Assembly (NCBI GenBank): GCA_023055505.1
Contig: JALIRH010000004.1
Coordinates: forward strand, 24,175,368-24,239,367
Length of the DNA stretch: 64,000 nucleotides
Source: Callipepla californica brunnescens
Lineage: Eukaryota > Chordata > Aves > Galliformes > Odontophoridae
Direction: 5' to 3'
The translations under genes were made by a program, and so were the position numbers. Below are positions 62,901 through 64,000 of the stretch, in pieces. Below the pieces are notes generated by a model, which saw only the letters and a list, made by a program, of their open reading frames with translations, did not search any database and was not told where the DNA came from. The number at the start of each line of letters is the position of its first letter. The first letter of the stretch is position 1.

Positions 62901-64000
62901 TTCATTGGTTTTACAAATATATCCTTACCTGTACTGCAAATAGTAATAATAATAGATTAAAAGGGCAGTTTTAAGATGAGTATGGTAGGCATTCAGAAGT
63001 TAGAAAATACTTAAATTAACATTTCTGTATTTGTATAATGCATTCTTTTATAACCTGAAGATACTTAGATTTTACTACATAATGTTTTTATCTAATTTTT
63101 CTTCCCTTTCATCCTTGAAAACACATGATGAAATTCTGCTTAATGGTTCAGATTCCAATGCATGGCTACTCTGCCCCAGTTTTGTCAGAAAAAATGCATT
63201 CTGAAATATTTATCTCTCTCTCACCGATGATTCACAAATGAGTGCTTTTCTCTAAGGCAGTAGACCAAGGAAAAGGTGTAAGTAAGAGAGAAGTGATTGC
63301 AATAGTTCTGTGTGTTGTGCTGCCTTCAGCACATGCAAAATGCATGCAAGCCCATTTTTAACTTGTGCTTTTATATTACATCTTCAGCTTTGTAAATGCT
63401 GTATGTACTTCGTTGGGAGAATCTTTTATTCTGAGTAATATACTCAGTTTCAAAGTGAATTGACTTTTTACTATTAGCAAATAATGTCATTTTCAGACAT
63501 TCATTTTGAAGTAAATGAGCTCACTGCATTTTTAATTCTTCAGTTTCAGAAACAAAAATGTAGAGACTCATTCTGATCAGTAGTGCTAAGAGTCTTCCTT
63601 TATACAAGTGGCCAATAAACTAGCAGAACTTCTTCAGTGGGTTTTGCAAGGTGAGGCCCCGCAATCAGGGTTCAGCCTAAGGGAGAATGCGCTGCTACAC
63701 AGCCAGGGCCTTCAGGTCTTGCTACAATGAAGTGTTATTTCTATTTTTTCTTCTAAAGAGTGTTATCTAAAGGTAACCTAGGGGGATAGGTAGAGATATG
63801 TCAGAGTTCAGATTGCTGGGCCTTTAATTAGTTTTGGCCGTAAAACTTTTGGACTCTCTGAATGCAGTTTCAGTGGAAGTAGAGCTTTGTACATTTTTAT
63901 GAACTTCTAAATGCAACTTTGATGCATAAAAAAGTCAGTCATTTTAAAATAAGATCTTTTATTTTTAGGTGTTGTTCCTTAATTGCCATTTCTGAAACTG
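59943..64000. other. Unique intronic sequence to the window end
   Basis: AT-rich. A T/A-rich unit (atagttttttaaa-like) recurs two to three times near 60895-60930. A short GC-richer block lies at about 63640-63710, with no recognised identity. No further AVEN exon was found. Confidence 0.5.

Larger units (their letters stand above)
16997..64000 (+). other. AVEN: AVEN intron 2 (5' part, at least 47 kb)
   Basis: No sequence matching the expected next AVEN exon (beginning DSFSQFRF in the human protein) was found by eye after 16996, so this is read as a long intron 2 running off the window. Its CR1 copies, LTRs and microsatellites are listed separately. A short exon could be missed by manual reading. 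Confidence 0.65.

Noticed and set aside
1..64000. CHRM5 coding exon
   Set aside because: CHRM5 is a neighbour in mammals, but no long seven-helix receptor frame exists on either strand in this window.
1..64000. tRNA, rRNA, microRNA hairpin or CRISPR array
   Set aside because: No cloverleaf with A/B boxes, no rRNA-like sequence, no convincing long hairpin and no regularly spaced direct repeats were seen.

Overview
The window looks like an AT-rich stretch of a bird nuclear genome, probably galliform (chicken-like). Three things support this. The interspersed repeats are almost all CR1 LINE fragments, with the avian 3' ends ATTCTGTG or ATTCTATT and no poly(A) tail. There are two solo LTRs of one endogenous-retrovirus family. 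There are no Alu, B1/B2 or L1 elements. The only protein-coding sequence I can defend is one 181-bp exon at 16816-16996 on the + strand. It reads as exon 2 of AVEN, the apoptosis and caspase-activation inhibitor. The rest is therefore read as AVEN intron 1 (1-16815, incomplete at the left) and AVEN intron 2 (16997-64000, incomplete at the right).

Intron 1 holds an old CR1 copy with RT-domain remnants (781-1558), a short CR1 3' end (2480-2810), a compact CpG-rich island just beyond it (2871-3190) with a CTCF-like motif, long unique AT-rich sequence, and an antisense CR1 fragment (11209-11670).

Intron 2 holds two abutting antisense CR1 fragments (19888-20365 and 20366-20556), an antisense CR1 C-terminal fragment (26398-27002), and an 89-bp CR1 tip (42382-42470). 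It also holds a long antisense CR1 (43813-46150) split by a solo LTR (44530-45100, TSD TGCAC), a second solo LTR of the same family (55060-55625, TSD CCACA), and an internal CR1 RT fragment (59379-59942). Microsatellites and homopolymers are scattered between these.

There is no operon-like organisation. The points most worth checking are the CpG island, which may be an intronic or antisense promoter or an insulator; a near-ideal zero-length-exon (recursive) splice junction at 57279/57280; a candidate conserved regulatory block with repeated ATGCAT motifs near 49.6 kb; and the two same-orientation solo LTRs. I found no RNA gene, no CRISPR array, no second protein-coding exon and no undescribed enzymatic system. 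All repeat boundaries and the absence of further AVEN exons rest on reading by eye.
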